From Bacillus marasmi (lineage in GTDB: Bacteria; Bacillota; Bacilli; Bacillales; Cytobacillaceae), in assembly GCF_902168435.1 (NCBI RefSeq), contig NZ_LR656172.1, positions 62,001 to 126,000 of the forward strand: 64,000 nucleotides of DNA. The letters are read 5' to 3'. Below are positions 54,652 to 61,951 of this stretch, piece after piece. The translations under genes and the position numbers were made by a program. Positions within the stretch are counted from its first letter, which is position 1. The number at the start of each line of letters is the position of its first letter. The notes under the pieces are model-generated. The model searched no databases. It saw only the letters and a program-made list of their open reading frames with translations, and was not told the DNA's origin.

Positions 54652-55393
54652 TACGAATCCTTTGTAAGAAGAAAGACCACATAGCAGCATCTGCTTCTTC
54701 TTGTGCAGAGAGTTGATCCCAGTCTCTATCCCCAAAAACAGCCTGGAAATCTTCGCCGTTATATTTCTCTTTAAAGTGTTTTAAATATAACCGAATTTGC
54801 TCCTCCTCAGTAACAGTGTTTACACTTCTGGATTTTTCCCATTCTGCAACGTCATATTCGTAGGCTTGAATCACTTCTTTTACTTGGTAACGAGTACCAG
54901 ACGGTGCATCGTACCAGGTTTCAGGGTGAATCTTTACCTTTTCATGTGAGTTTTTTCGAACTATTTTTTCCATTGTACCATCTGGTAACTCAATTAAGAA
55001 TCTCCCCTCATGAATCCAATTGTTAATTGATGTAGTGCTTACACCGAAATATGTTGCTAACTGACCAGTGGTATAGCCTTTCACTAGTTCTTGTTTTGGT
55101 AACTTATACTTATATATTTTGTTTTTTCGAGGAGCGGATGCAACTTTTACCATACTGAGCAACAATTCTTCTAATGTACTCTTTGCAATGTCAATGTTGT
55201 CCAATAATGAAGCTTCAGATAATTTGTCATTAGATTTAAATTCATCTTGTACTAAGTTATGAATAGCTTTGATAAAAATGAGTCTAAATTGCTTGTCAGC
55301 AAAACTATCTGAGGCCCATTCTTCCAAATTCATATTATTTAACTTTTGAATTTTATCTTCAAAAATTCTTTGTTCAATTTCTGTAATAGCCAT
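54632..55393 (-). CDS. HTH protein upstream of the TumE-like gene, antitoxin candidate
   Basis: This 253-residue protein has a MerR/excisionase-like helix-turn-helix in the middle (about residues 105-135: GYTTGQLATYFGVSTTSINNWIHEGRF) between a helical N-terminal domain and an acidic C-terminus. Its position directly upstream of and overlapping a TumE-like gene suggests the antitoxin/repressor. It is longer than usual TumA antitoxins. The ATG at 55393 has GAGGTG 8 bp upstream; a TTG two codons earlier is possible. Confidence 0.62.
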   Translation of the reverse strand: MAITEIEQRIFEDKIQKLNNMNLEEWASDSFADKQFRLIFIKAIHNLVQDEFKSNDKLSEASLLDNIDIAKSTLEELLLSMVKVASAPRKNKIYKYKLPKQELVKGYTTGQLATYFGVSTTSINNWIHEGRFLIELPDGTMEKIVRKNSHEKVKIHPETWYDAPSGTRYQVKEVIQAYEYDVAEWEKSRSVNTVTEEEQIRLYLKHFKEKYNGEDFQAVFGDRDWDQLSAQEEADAAMWSFFLQRIRSEDSRD

Positions 55394-55843
55394 ATTCAAT
55401 TCACCTCACACCTCCAATATACCAAATACTACAAGCAACTACAAGTAACTGAAACTTACTCGCTATACTACAAGTATTATTCATTAATTAGGATTATATA
55501 CCATGAAACAAGTGAAACAAGGAGAAACAAGGGGACGGTTCCAGTGTTTCCCTAAATAATTCCATTTCATGAAGAATGAAACGAGGGGTCACATCATTCA
55601 GTCGTTTCCTTAAAATCTACCCTTTCGTGGAGTGATTAAGGTAACTTTTTCGAAACAGGCAAACAATCATGGTGTTTTCGAAAAGCCGTTATGAGATATG
55701 CATAATAAATTAGCAAATAATGTGCAATAGAAGCATTTATGTTTATTCGAAAATAGAATTTATTCGTTCAGTTCGGTATTGTATATAAATAAATTTAGTG
55801 CTTATAAATATAAGAAAAACAGGTAGAAATGAGGGAGTTAAGT
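55394..55843. other. Intergenic region with one REP
   Basis: GAGAAACAAGGGGACGGTTCCAGTGTTTCCC at about 55520 is a plus-oriented REP with a TTCCATTTCATGAAG tail. The segment 55400-55500 upstream of the HTH gene contains several ACTACAAG words that may be an operator. No gene is supported. Confidence 0.6.
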
Positions 55844-56383
55844 ATGGATGAAGAATTATCATGGATTTCAGTAAATCACCATTTATCTGTTGATGATGAA
55901 TTTGAATATATTGTGGGGTCCTCAACCATCTCATTAGATAGTGATGATGGAAATGATCTTAGTAGGAAAAAGATAGGGTACATTCGGTTTCATGTCTTCA
56001 ATATGTTTTGTTTTGATGACTTAGATGAAATCATAGATACTGCTGATTCTATCTCAGGTGATGAATTATATCTCATTGAGACCTTTTTAGAAACCGGAAA
56101 TATCATTTTAGGACAAGAAAAAGTTCTGTGTTTGGATGCAATAAAAGTTGATGACAAATATCGGTCAAAAGGTTATGGTATCACCGCGATAAAAGATTTA
56201 ATCAGGTTCAGTCGTGTTTTAGGTATTGATTATATTATTTTAATACCAGCGCCTATTGAAGGTGAAACGTTTAACGAGCAACGGCAAGAAAAAGTTGAAA
56301 GATTGATACATTTCTATGAAAAATTGGATTTTGAATTATTTTCTCCAGGTGAGGGAGAGCCAATAATGTTTTTGTCGCTATAG
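55844..56383 (+). CDS. GNAT-family N-acetyltransferase
   Basis: This acetyl-CoA-dependent transferase has the GNAT motif A VDDKYRSKGYGITAIKDLI (about residues 106-124; R/QxxGxG/A core KGYG). A beta-rich N-terminal half and FYEKLDFELFS near the end are also typical. The substrate is unknown. The ATG at 55844 has GAGGGAG 8 bp upstream; the ORF is open from 55829. A REP cassette begins 10 bp after the stop. Confidence 0.78.
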   Translation: MDEELSWISVNHHLSVDDEFEYIVGSSTISLDSDDGNDLSRKKIGYIRFHVFNMFCFDDLDEIIDTADSISGDELYLIETFLETGNIILGQEKVLCLDAIKVDDKYRSKGYGITAIKDLIRFSRVLGIDYIILIPAPIEGETFNEQRQEKVERLIHFYEKLDFELFSPGEGEPIMFLSL

Positions 56384-56392
56384 TGAAACAAG

Positions 56393-56722
56393 AGGAAACA
56401 AGGGGACGGTTCCTTTGTTTCCCTAATATCTACCAATTTGCTGATTTCATGATCATTTCAAGTTTCAAACGGGGACATAGGGACAGGTTCACTGTCCCAC
56501 CATATGAAAAAAGAAACGCAGCATCCTCTCACATGGCGGATGCTGCGTTTTCAGTTGAAAACAGTTTATTATCTGTTTTTTTACCAGTATATTATTTATT
56601 AATCAAACGATTGATTAATTTTTTCAAATGAAAGGTTCATTATTTAATTGAAGCTTAAGAAAGGGACTTGATTACCCTCTAAATGGGAATTATTAGGGAA
56701 ACGGGAGAACCGTCCCATTGTT
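56393..56722. repeat. REP-flanked cassette 1 (type A)
   Basis: A plus REP (GGAAACAAGGGGACGGTTCC, 56393) and a minus REP (GGGAAACGGGAGAACCGTCCC, to about 56716) bracket about 330 bp. The inside holds a GGGACA...TGTCCC hairpin, the hairpin AAACGCAGCATCC/GGATGCTGCGTTT with T-run, and AATCAAACGATTGATT. The same order is found at 57597-57925 and 60786-61070. It fills the gap between the GNAT and nuclease genes. Confidence 0.85.
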
Positions 56723-56789
56723 CCTAGTATAGAAACTTGGTAAGTGGGGGATACGAATGAAATCATCTAAATTCAGCGAATATTAATTA

Positions 56790-57042
56790 ATGACCCTTAT
56801 TAAATAGGCTAGACTAAGAGTTTTAACTCTATGTCCTAATCTCTTTTAATCGCTATTGAAATGCATATCGTTGAACTCTGGCAAGTAATCTGAAATTTAC
56901 GTGAAAGTTTGCAGATATTAAACCTTTTATACATTTAATGGTGCAAAACTATTTTAAAGATTTTATTGAATATATAGACCATAAGTAATTTTTGATGGAC
57001 AATAGAAATAGTTAATTATTGGAAAAAGGAGAATGAACTACT
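56790..57042. repeat. Partial type B cassette
   Basis: TAGGCTAGACTAAGAG, TTTTAACTCTATGTCC and AATGCATATCGTTGA match the inner parts of the segments near 53095 and 59300 but are not closed by a reverse REP. The rest is A/T-rich and must contain the promoter of the nuclease gene. Confidence 0.6.
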
Positions 57043-57585
57043 GTGTTTAATAATGCCACTTTAGATTTTATATTTTTTGTATCAATTCTTATTGTGCTTT
57101 TTACTTTTGCATGGGGGATTAATAATGAATTTTATAAACGAAAAAAATTAGAAATATTAGAAGCAAGGTTAAGTCAAGCAGGCATGTCAGATATTGATGT
57201 GATGAACGGTATCGAGTTTGAACAATTTTTATCAATACTTTTTAAAAAACTTGGTATTAAAGTACATAGAACCCAAGCATCCAATGACTTTGGTGCAGAC
57301 CTAATACTTGAAGGAAAGGAACGGATTGTAGTTCAAGCCAAGAGATATAAAAAGAAAGTAGGCATTAAAGCTGTTCAAGAAATCAATTCAGCGAAAACTT
57401 ACTATCAAGCACATGAGGCTTGGGTAATAACGAATAACTACTTTACAGCACCAGCTAAGGAACTAGCAGAATCGAATGGTGTAAAGCTGATTGATCGTAA
57501 TGGATTAGCAGACTTAGTTCTAAGTTCAAAGGACTATACACAAGAGGTTTCTGGAAACAAGGGGGCGGCTCCACCGTTTTTCTAA
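57043..57585 (+). CDS. Membrane-anchored Mrr-like restriction endonuclease
   Basis: A single hydrophobic segment at residues 8-26 anchors a cytoplasmic Mrr-type PD-(D/E)XK domain: GIEFEQFLSILFKKLGIKV, then catalytic Asp in NDFGADLIL and QAK in IVVQAKRYKKKVG. AWVITNNYFT follows as in the family. Mrr-like proteins cut modified or foreign DNA; membrane-anchored forms occur in many Bacillales. The last residues (GNKGAAPPFF and stop) come from a REP inserted at 57550, so the natural C-terminus may be altered, though the catalytic core is complete. Confidence 0.85.
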   Translation: MFNNATLDFIFFVSILIVLFTFAWGINNEFYKRKKLEILEARLSQAGMSDIDVMNGIEFEQFLSILFKKLGIKVHRTQASNDFGADLILEGKERIVVQAKRYKKKVGIKAVQEINSAKTYYQAHEAWVITNNYFTAPAKELAESNGVKLIDRNGLADLVLSSKDYTQEVSGNKGAAPPFF

Positions 57586-57925
57586 TGAAACATGGGACTG
57601 AAACAGGGGACGGTTCCGTTGTTTTCCTAATATCTACCACTTAGCTGATTTTATGATTATTTCAAGTTTCAAAGGGACATAGGTTCGGTTCACTGTCCCA
57701 CCGTATGAAAAATGAAACGCAGCATCCTCTCAAATGGCGGATGCTGCGTTTTCAGTTGAAAACAGTTTATTATCTGTTTTTTTACCAGTATATATTATTT
57801 ATTAATCAAACGATTGATTAATTTTTTGAAATGAAAGGTTCATTATTTATTGAAGGTTAACAAATGAACTGGATTACCCTCTAAATGGGAATTTTTAGGG
57901 AAACGGGAGAACCGTCCCCTTGTTC
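57550..57925. repeat. REP-flanked cassette 2 (type A) with a doubled left REP
   Basis: A changed REP (GGAAACAAGGGGGCGGCTCC, 57550) lies just before a second one (57600), followed by the type A interior with the GGGACA hairpin and the AAACGCAGCATCC hairpin, and a minus REP ending near 57925. The left edge sits in the nuclease gene, the right edge in the 3' end of the minus-strand gene at 57843, so the element touches two convergent genes. Confidence 0.85.
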
Positions 57926-58289
57926 TATGGTTTAGTTCGATGATGTTATTAAATCCGTAGAGCTTGAAGGCATTCGGTTCGTTAAGTCTATGTGTTTCAT
58001 AAACACTGATAATACCTAGTTTCACAGCCGTTTTTATCATACTATTGAAAGTTGATTTTTCGATGTAACCATGTCGGTGATGGTAAATAACGTAAAGTAT
58101 TGTTTCAGCTGTTGAGATGCACACTCCAGGAATTACATTGGAAACTTCTATTAGCCATTGGAGAGCGGCTAGTTCATGTGGTGTAAACTCGTCCTTGTTT
58201 TCGCTAATCCACCATTCCGTGTATTTCATGAACTCATCATACGAATCAAAGTCGGATAAAAAACTGTCTAATTCTATCACATCTTCCAT
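57843..58289 (-). CDS. Unknown partner gene of a sigma factor
   Basis: No family is recognised with certainty. The soluble, helical protein includes FTPHELAALQWLIEVSN, TAETILYVIYHHRHGYIEKSTFNSMIKTAVKLGIISVYE, which looks like a winged-helix segment, so it may bind DNA or the sigma factor. It lies 87 bp downstream of the sigma-70 gene. The last 27 or so residues (RTRGRFSRFP and on) are encoded by a REP, so the true C-terminus has probably been replaced. The start is uncertain: a TTG at 58337 and an ATG at 58310 are also open. Confidence 0.5.
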   Translation of the reverse strand: MEDVIELDSFLSDFDSYDEFMKYTEWWISENKDEFTPHELAALQWLIEVSNVIPGVCISTAETILYVIYHHRHGYIEKSTFNSMIKTAVKLGIISVYETHRLNEPNAFKLYGFNNIIELNHRTRGRFSRFPKNSHLEGNPVHLLTFNK

Positions 58290-58375
58290 TTGGAGTCTCA
58301 TTCCTTTCATATTTTTTATAAAAGAAGTATTGCTCAAGCTCTAAAAAGTCAGCTGTTCGCTTTGATTTCTGTTCA

Positions 58376-58870
58376 CTATTCAAAATCCACCATTGAAATG
58401 CGATCCCTCAATTTTTCTCTTGCTTGTTTTCTCCAGTTTTTAACTGCAGACATTGAAACCTTTTCCTTTTTGGCAATTTCTTTTATTGATAAGCCCTCTC
58501 TGCAGGTGTAATGTACCCATATGCGCTCCTGGGCGGTTAAAGGCAAGCATAGATCAGCGAGATAACTAGAGACTGTTACTTCTTCTTTTTTAGGAGAAGC
58601 AAGGTTGCCCCAAAAAATGTCATCCGGAAAGTCTAAGCACTCTGAGGCTTTGTTCTGCTTGATCAATTCTGTTAAAAATAAACCTTTAATGTAAGTGTAA
58701 GCATAATTTAAGAAACTACCTTTCTCGCTGTTAAACCGCGAATGTGCCTCCCACAGACCGATTAAACCAATCTGAAAGAATTCTTCTTTATTTTTATAAA
58801 TATGCAAAGATTTCATGATTTTATAAATCATCGGTGTATAGTTATCGACCAGTTCATCAAAACTTTCCAT
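58376..58870 (-). CDS. Sigma-70 family RNA polymerase sigma factor, short form
   Basis: This protein of 164 aa has region 2 (EEFFQIGLIGLWEAHSRFN, FLNYAYTYIKGLFLTEL) and a region 4 helix-turn-helix (EGLSIKEIAKKEKVSMSAVKNWRKQAREKLR) without regions 1 and 3, as in ECF-like and phage-like sigma factors. It may direct polymerase to a small set of genes. The ATG has AAGGGA 7 bp upstream. No anti-sigma gene with a membrane segment is adjacent; the downstream gene is the only candidate partner. Confidence 0.85.
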   Translation of the reverse strand: MESFDELVDNYTPMIYKIMKSLHIYKNKEEFFQIGLIGLWEAHSRFNSEKGSFLNYAYTYIKGLFLTELIKQNKASECLDFPDDIFWGNLASPKKEEVTVSSYLADLCLPLTAQERIWVHYTCREGLSIKEIAKKEKVSMSAVKNWRKQAREKLRDRISMVDFE

Positions 58871-59095
58871 GATTAATCCCTTCAGGAAAGCGCGCTACCA
58901 ATGTATTCCCGGGTAACTTAACCATAGCGATTTTGGGGGAAATTTTCGAAAACCGATTTTTCACTTTTTATGCAAAAAAATAACGTTTTCAATAAAAAAT
59001 CACGCCAAAACCAACCGAAAAGGCCACTTTTTATCAACAAAAATGAAAAACAAACACAATTTCGCGGTGGGCGGTGCCTGTCACCGCCCGAATTT
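58871..59095. other. Region upstream of the sigma gene, with a GGGCGGTG palindrome
   Basis: GGGCGGTG, a CCTGT loop, and CACCGCCC at about 59070-59091 form a G/C-rich hairpin just before a REP. GGTGCCTGTCACC is another intergenic repeat word that I know from Bacillaceae. The rest is A-rich and holds no gene. Confidence 0.55.
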
Positions 59096-59440
59096 GAGAA
59101 ACAAGGGGACGGTTCCTGCGTTTCCCTAAATACTTCCATTTCTTTGTGCGTTAGTAATTGTTATTGAACTTTTTCAGATTTGAAGTCGTGGATATGCTAA
59201 TATTTACGAAGTATTTTAGTTTAGGAACGTGATGATTGCGCTAATGGTGGTATTGTCCTTTTGGTTTAAATCTTTTTTAATGATCCTAATTAATAAAGGC
59301 CAGGGCCAAGAGTTATTACTCTAGTCCTTGCCTCTTTTTTGTGGGTACACAAACATGTGCAGTTGAGCGGCTTTTCTAAGTTGAAGGGTAAATTGGTAAT
59401 GTTTAGGGAAACGGGAGAACCGTCCCCATGTTTCCCATGT
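59096..59440. repeat. REP-flanked cassette 3 (type B)
   Basis: A plus REP (GAGAAACAAGGGGACGGTTCC, 59096) and a minus REP (GGGAAACGGGAGAACCGTCCCC, to about 59430) bracket about 335 bp. The inside holds GGCCAGGGCCAAGAG, TTATTACTCTAGTCC and a T-run, like the segments near 53095 and 56806. It lies between the divergent sigma and Fic genes. Confidence 0.82.
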
Positions 59441-59546
59441 TTCCTGTTTTATTGGGAAAAATGAAGGGTTTTATGGTATAATTCACAATAATGTGTATCA
59501 TAATTTTAAAAATAGCGTATTTTTTTAATTAAGGAGGGGATTATTT

Positions 59547-60788
59547 ATGGATTATGATAAACTTTCGAAGGTTTTTTATAAGTATGATAGTAAGAAGCAT
59601 CGTGATGAGTATGAAAAAAGGCTCAATAGTTATGGTGCCTATCATACAAATCTCCATGTTAATCCCTTCAGAAAAGGAAGAACGGAAAGTCATTCTGAAT
59701 CATTATTTTTTGTCCATGTTGATAAATTAGCAAAGCTTTATGAAGAAGTTTTGATGAACAGTTGTAAAATTCAATTAGCGGTTAAAGAGCTGCCTCCATT
59801 TGCAGTAGAGCCTTACTTTCATAAACTTATTGTGAACGAGGCACAGAGTAATAATGAAATCGAGGGAGTTAGAAGTACGAAAGAAGAATTATCAAACGTA
59901 TTAGATTCTATTCATGACTCTAAATCTTCAGCTAAGAAACGCTTTTTAGGGATGATGAAAACTTATAATTATATCGATAAGTTAGAGCCGATTCAGACAG
60001 TAGAAGATTTCAGAAAGCTATATGATGAATTGGTAGCGGATGAGATTCCTAAAAGGAAACAACCTGATGGGAATTATTTTAGAGCTAAAGGTGCCACGAT
60101 TACTGACGGGTTTAAAATAACACATAGAGGTGTCGAACCTGAAGCAAAGATAAATGAGAAGTTAACTGATTTAATCAATTTCTTAAATGTATCTGAGATT
60201 CCGGATTTATATAAATATTTTATTGCACATTATTTCTATGAATATATCCATCCGTTTTATGATGGCAATGGCAGAACTGGAAGACTTTTGGTCTGTAGTT
60301 ATGTTTCTAGAAAGCTAGAACGTTATTCAGCCATTACATTATCTTACGCGATTAATAATGATAAATTAAAATATTATAAGGCCTTGGAGAATGTCTCAGA
60401 TCCCCTTAACAAGGGGGAACTAACATTTTATTTGATGGATATGTTAGAGATTTTAAGCTCAGGACAGAATACAATTATTGAGGATTTGCAACTAGGACTA
60501 GCGAAAGCTCAACGTATTAAGGAATATATTAAAAGTATTAATTGGGCAGTGAATGACAATTTATTAAAATTTGTTCTACATGTGCAGCTAGACATTACGG
60601 TTTTCGCTGGTGAAGATCGAATTTTATCAAACGCAGAGTTAGTGAAGGTTTCCGGTGAAAGCAGCCATAAAATAAACAAAGTAATGAATGAACTTGAAAC
60701 CCGTAATGTTGTTTATTTAGTAAAAAGCCGCCCCAAAACATATGCAATCAATGACCAATTTATCGAAAACATATTCAAAAATGCTTAG
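59547..60788 (+). CDS. Fic-family protein (AMPylase-type)
   Basis: Fic proteins transfer AMP or related groups from nucleotides to target hydroxyls. The active-site loop HPFYDGNGRTGR (residues 235-246) matches HPFxxGNGRxxR exactly. Upstream, NNEIEG (102-107) fits the inhibitory helix, but with Asn in place of the usual Ser/Thr. The C-terminus has a winged-helix-like segment (NAELVKVSGESSHKINKVMNEL), so it may also bind DNA. Length 413 aa is common for class II Fic proteins. AAGGAGGGG stands before the ATG. A REP starts 1 bp after the stop. Confidence 0.93.
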   Translation: MDYDKLSKVFYKYDSKKHRDEYEKRLNSYGAYHTNLHVNPFRKGRTESHSESLFFVHVDKLAKLYEEVLMNSCKIQLAVKELPPFAVEPYFHKLIVNEAQSNNEIEGVRSTKEELSNVLDSIHDSKSSAKKRFLGMMKTYNYIDKLEPIQTVEDFRKLYDELVADEIPKRKQPDGNYFRAKGATITDGFKITHRGVEPEAKINEKLTDLINFLNVSEIPDLYKYFIAHYFYEYIHPFYDGNGRTGRLLVCSYVSRKLERYSAITLSYAINNDKLKYYKALENVSDPLNKGELTFYLMDMLEILSSGQNTIIEDLQLGLAKAQRIKEYIKSINWAVNDNLLKFVLHVQLDITVFAGEDRILSNAELVKVSGESSHKINKVMNELETRNVVYLVKSRPKTYAINDQFIENIFKNA

Positions 60789-61070
60789 AAACAAGGGGAC
60801 GGTTCCGGTGTTTCCCTAATTTCTACCACTTAGCTAATATTATGAACATTTCAAGTTGAAAAAGCAGCATCCTCTCACATGTCGGATGCTGCTTTTTCAG
60901 TAGAAAACAGTTTAAAACTGTTTCTTCTTCTACCAAACTGTTATTTATTAATCAAACGTTTGATTTATTTTTCGAATGAGAGGTTCATCACCTTAATTGA
61001 AGCTTTAGAAATGGACTGGATTAACCAAAATGGGAATTATTAGGGAAACAGGAGAACCGTCCCGGTGTTT
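60786..61070. repeat. REP-flanked cassette 4 (type A, without the GGGACA hairpin)
   Basis: A plus REP (60786) and a minus REP (GGGAAACAGGAGAACCGTCCC, near 61043-61063) bracket a type A interior. Compared with cassettes 1 and 2 the 35-40 bp GGGACA...TGTCCCACC hairpin is absent: CAAGTTGAAAAAGCAGCATCC runs straight through. AATCAAACGTTTGATT is also a changed form. A further GGGACGAGGGACCTGACCC word lies at about 61102. Confidence 0.85.
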
Positions 61071-61233
61071 CTGTTGTTCCCACTAAAGGGAAAGGAGCCA
61101 TACTGGGACGAGGGACCTGACCCTGTGGACCGTTCTAAAAGAAAACATAATATCGACGGATGCTAGAAATGTTATTATGATATAATACTTAAAAGTTTTC
61201 ATAATATTCTTAGTGAAAAGGGTCGTGGCTAGA

Positions 61234-61911
61234 ATGTTATCTTATGATGAAACCAATTTGATAAAAACTTACCTTCCCTTTTACTCACATTTAAATATCG
61301 AAGAGCAAGACATTTTGAAAAGATCAATGGCACGGAGAATTCTTTTAAAAGGAGAAAATCTTCAAAAACAACATAATGATTGTAATGGTCTTGTAGTCGT
61401 AGAGCACGGACGGATACGTGCCTATATTATGAGTGAAGATGGCCGTGAAGTCACTTTGTTTAGACTTGCTGATGGAGAAATTTGCTTGTTAACTGCATCT
61501 TGCTTGTTTCATAACCTAAATTTCGAAGTGAATTTTGAAGTTGAAAAGGATAGTGCTGTATTTTTCATTCCTTCACCTGATTTTGAAATCTTAAGTACGA
61601 ATAATATTTATGTGAAAGAGTATATGCTAGATCAGATGGTGCTCAGGTTTTCAAATTCTATGTGGGTGATGGAACAAATCGTGTTTGGAGGACTATCCAA
61701 GCGGGTTGCTGGATTTATTTTAGAGCAAACCATTTTAGAAAATAGCAAGGTATTAACCATTACTCATGAAACAATCGCTAAAAATATCGGTTCCGCTCGT
61801 GAAGTAGTAAGTAGAATGCTGAAGCATATGGAAAACGATAAAATTGTTCAAACTTCAAGAGGAACGCTTGTTGTTGAGGATTTAAACAAATTAAGAGAGT
61901 TAGCACAGTAA
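61234..61911 (+). CDS. Crp/Fnr-family transcriptional regulator
   Basis: This regulator has an N-terminal cyclic-nucleotide-binding-like beta-barrel (residues about 20-130: GENLQKQHNDCNGLVVVEHGRIRAYIMSEDGREVTLFRLADGE) and a C-terminal winged helix (ITHETIAKNIGSAREVVSRMLKHME). Cys residues occur at about 50 and at 89 and 94, in a pattern different from the N-terminal four-Cys Fnr cluster. The ATG at 61234 has AAAGGG 11 bp upstream; a GTG at 61213 is also open. It converges on the oxidoreductase gene and may govern it. Confidence 0.88.
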   Translation: MLSYDETNLIKTYLPFYSHLNIEEQDILKRSMARRILLKGENLQKQHNDCNGLVVVEHGRIRAYIMSEDGREVTLFRLADGEICLLTASCLFHNLNFEVNFEVEKDSAVFFIPSPDFEILSTNNIYVKEYMLDQMVLRFSNSMWVMEQIVFGGLSKRVAGFILEQTILENSKVLTITHETIAKNIGSAREVVSRMLKHMENDKIVQTSRGTLVVEDLNKLRELAQ

Positions 61912-61946
61912 AAAGATGATGGCCACTTGACCATCATCTTTTTCCT
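61912..61946. terminator. Bidirectional terminator between convergent genes
   Basis: AAAGATGATGG pairs with CCATCATCTTT around CCACTTGA, with A-run on the left and T-run on the right, so it can serve the regulator on the plus strand and the oxidoreductase on the minus strand. Confidence 0.88.
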
Positions 61947-61951
61947 TTTTT

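Noticed and set aside
58970-59167. 65-aa ORF upstream of Fic
   Set aside because: It runs through the GGGCGGTG palindrome and a REP; its composition is not protein-like.
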